Shown here in pieces: positions 63,377-64,000 of a stretch of 64,000 nt of DNA. Both the position numbers and the translations under genes were made by a program. The stretch's first letter is position 1. Each line of letters begins with the position of its first letter. The stretch comes from Bradyrhizobium sp. AUGA SZCCT0283. GTDB lineage: Bacteria; Pseudomonadota; Alphaproteobacteria; Rhizobiales; Xanthobacteraceae. The notes beneath the pieces were generated by a model, which was not told where the DNA came from, did no database searches, and saw only the letters and a program-made list of their open reading frames with translations. Location of the stretch: positions 1-64,000 of the forward strand of contig NZ_JAFCLU010000020.1 of NCBI RefSeq assembly GCF_018130385.1. Direction: 5' to 3'.

Positions 63377-64000
63377 CTAGTCCCGTTCCGCTTGCGCAAT
63401 TTCGGCAGGCGCGAGATCGCCCTTCAGCAGTTCCGCCGTATCGGCCAACCGCGCCTCGGCGGTATCCTTCACATGGGCTGCGAGATCGGGCAGCCGCTCG
63501 ATCAGGGCGTGAAAATCCTGCGCGTCCAGCGCCAGCAGTTTGGTCTTGCGCGTCGCGGTCACCGTGCCGCTGCGCTTGGTACGGTGCAACAGCGCGATTT
63601 CGCCGAAGAACGTGCCGTTCGACAACCGCACCCGCTGGCTCGGCAGTTCGATCTCGACCTCGCCCGCAGTGATGAAATACATCGATGAGGCCGGATCGCC
63701 GCGCCGCACCAGCACTTCGCCTGATTCGATGGTCTGCGCCCGCAACAGCCGCATGATGTCGACGATCTCGGAGGCGCCGAGATGCGAGAACAACGGCACC
63801 CGCGCCAGCATCGCCCAGGTGACGATGAAATCGCGCCGCCGCACTTCATCGGTGAATGCGCGCGAGACGATCGCGACCGGCAACGCGATCATTGCAAAGC
63901 CGACGACGATGGCAAACACCGATACGATCTTGCCGAGCGGCGTCACCGGCACCACGTCGCCATAACCGACGGTGCCGAGCGTGACGATCGCCCACCACAT
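63377..64000 (-). CDS. Cyclic-nucleotide-gated K+ channel, C-terminal part (5' end outside window)
   Basis: The visible 207 residues begin in the pore. They include the K+ selectivity filter TVGYGD, the last membrane helix (KIVSVFAIVVGFAMIALPVA), a linker, and a cyclic-nucleotide-binding domain with GTFFGEIALLHRTKRSGTVT. This layout matches MloK1 of Mesorhizobium, a prokaryotic CNG channel without a C-linker. The gene runs off the right edge, so the voltage-sensor-like half is not seen. Which nucleotide gates it is unknown. Confidence 0.92.
   Translation of the reverse strand: MWWAIVTLGTVGYGDVVPVTPLGKIVSVFAIVVGFAMIALPVAIVSRAFTDEVRRRDFIVTWAMLARVPLFSHLGASEIVDIMRLLRAQTIESGEVLVRRGDPASSMYFITAGEVEIELPSQRVRLSNGTFFGEIALLHRTKRSGTVTATRKTKLLALDAQDFHALIERLPDLAAHVKDTAEARLADTAELLKGDLAPAEIAQAERD

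Overview
The window looks like chromosomal DNA of a Bradyrhizobium-type alphaproteobacterium (Nitrobacteraceae). It is GC-rich. The evidence is mixed: an F1-ATPase zeta-type inhibitor (DUF1476), a split PurS/PurQ/PurL system, CGFS glutaredoxin with BolA, egtB-egtD, an NdvC-like glucan synthase, and several families of short palindromic repeats typical of such genomes. No rRNA, tRNA, CRISPR array, transposase or integrase was recognised. Species assignment is inference.

Layout. 0-9.7 kb is mostly housekeeping: the 3' end of groEL, a small TetR operon with a visible operator, purB, an FTR1 iron permease with a cupredoxin, murI, an HpcH/HpaI aldolase, an E2-like acyltransferase, rpsD, a decayed ParDE-like toxin-antitoxin locus, and a threonine aldolase. 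9.7-16.5 kb holds an NdvC-like glucan synthase, a Tat-exported GH1 glucosidase, two tandem serine hydrolases, and a macro-domain protein next to grxD. 16.7-31.4 kb holds egtBD, ltrA, bolA, small DUF proteins, a membrane acyltransferase, purL, and then purC-purS-purQ. Unrelated transport and metabolic genes separate purL from purQ. The zeta subunit gene follows.

31.5-39.4 kb holds a LysR/PEP-mutase-type divergent pair and then a nitrate/cyanate-type ABC operon ending in cyanase. A near-consensus sigma-54 promoter precedes the operon. Two copies of a 12-bp near-palindrome lie between it and a divergent PAS-AAA+-Fis enhancer-binding protein, so the whole circuit can be read from the DNA. Three different palindromic repeats sit at operon junctions.

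40-50.9 kb holds an outer-membrane-like protein, a rhodanese/acyl-CoA-dehydrogenase-like/OsmC operon with a divergent TetR gene and palindrome, a DUF1326-DUF2182 pair, TrmJ fused to a DUF559 nuclease-like domain, a membrane-anchored alpha/beta hydrolase, and icd.

51-57 kb is a decaying accessory zone. It has a frameshifted and an intact DUF3455 gene plus a third remnant, small secreted proteins (one with an internal Cys-rich duplication), a double-frameshifted coiled-coil gene, and a short RlpA-like protein. 57-63 kb is a metal-efflux module (cytochrome b561, DUF3240, HME-type RND pump and adaptor, periplasmic protein). Two remnants of the 3' end of alaS bracket it in the same orientation. 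The window ends inside a cyclic-nucleotide-gated K+ channel gene.
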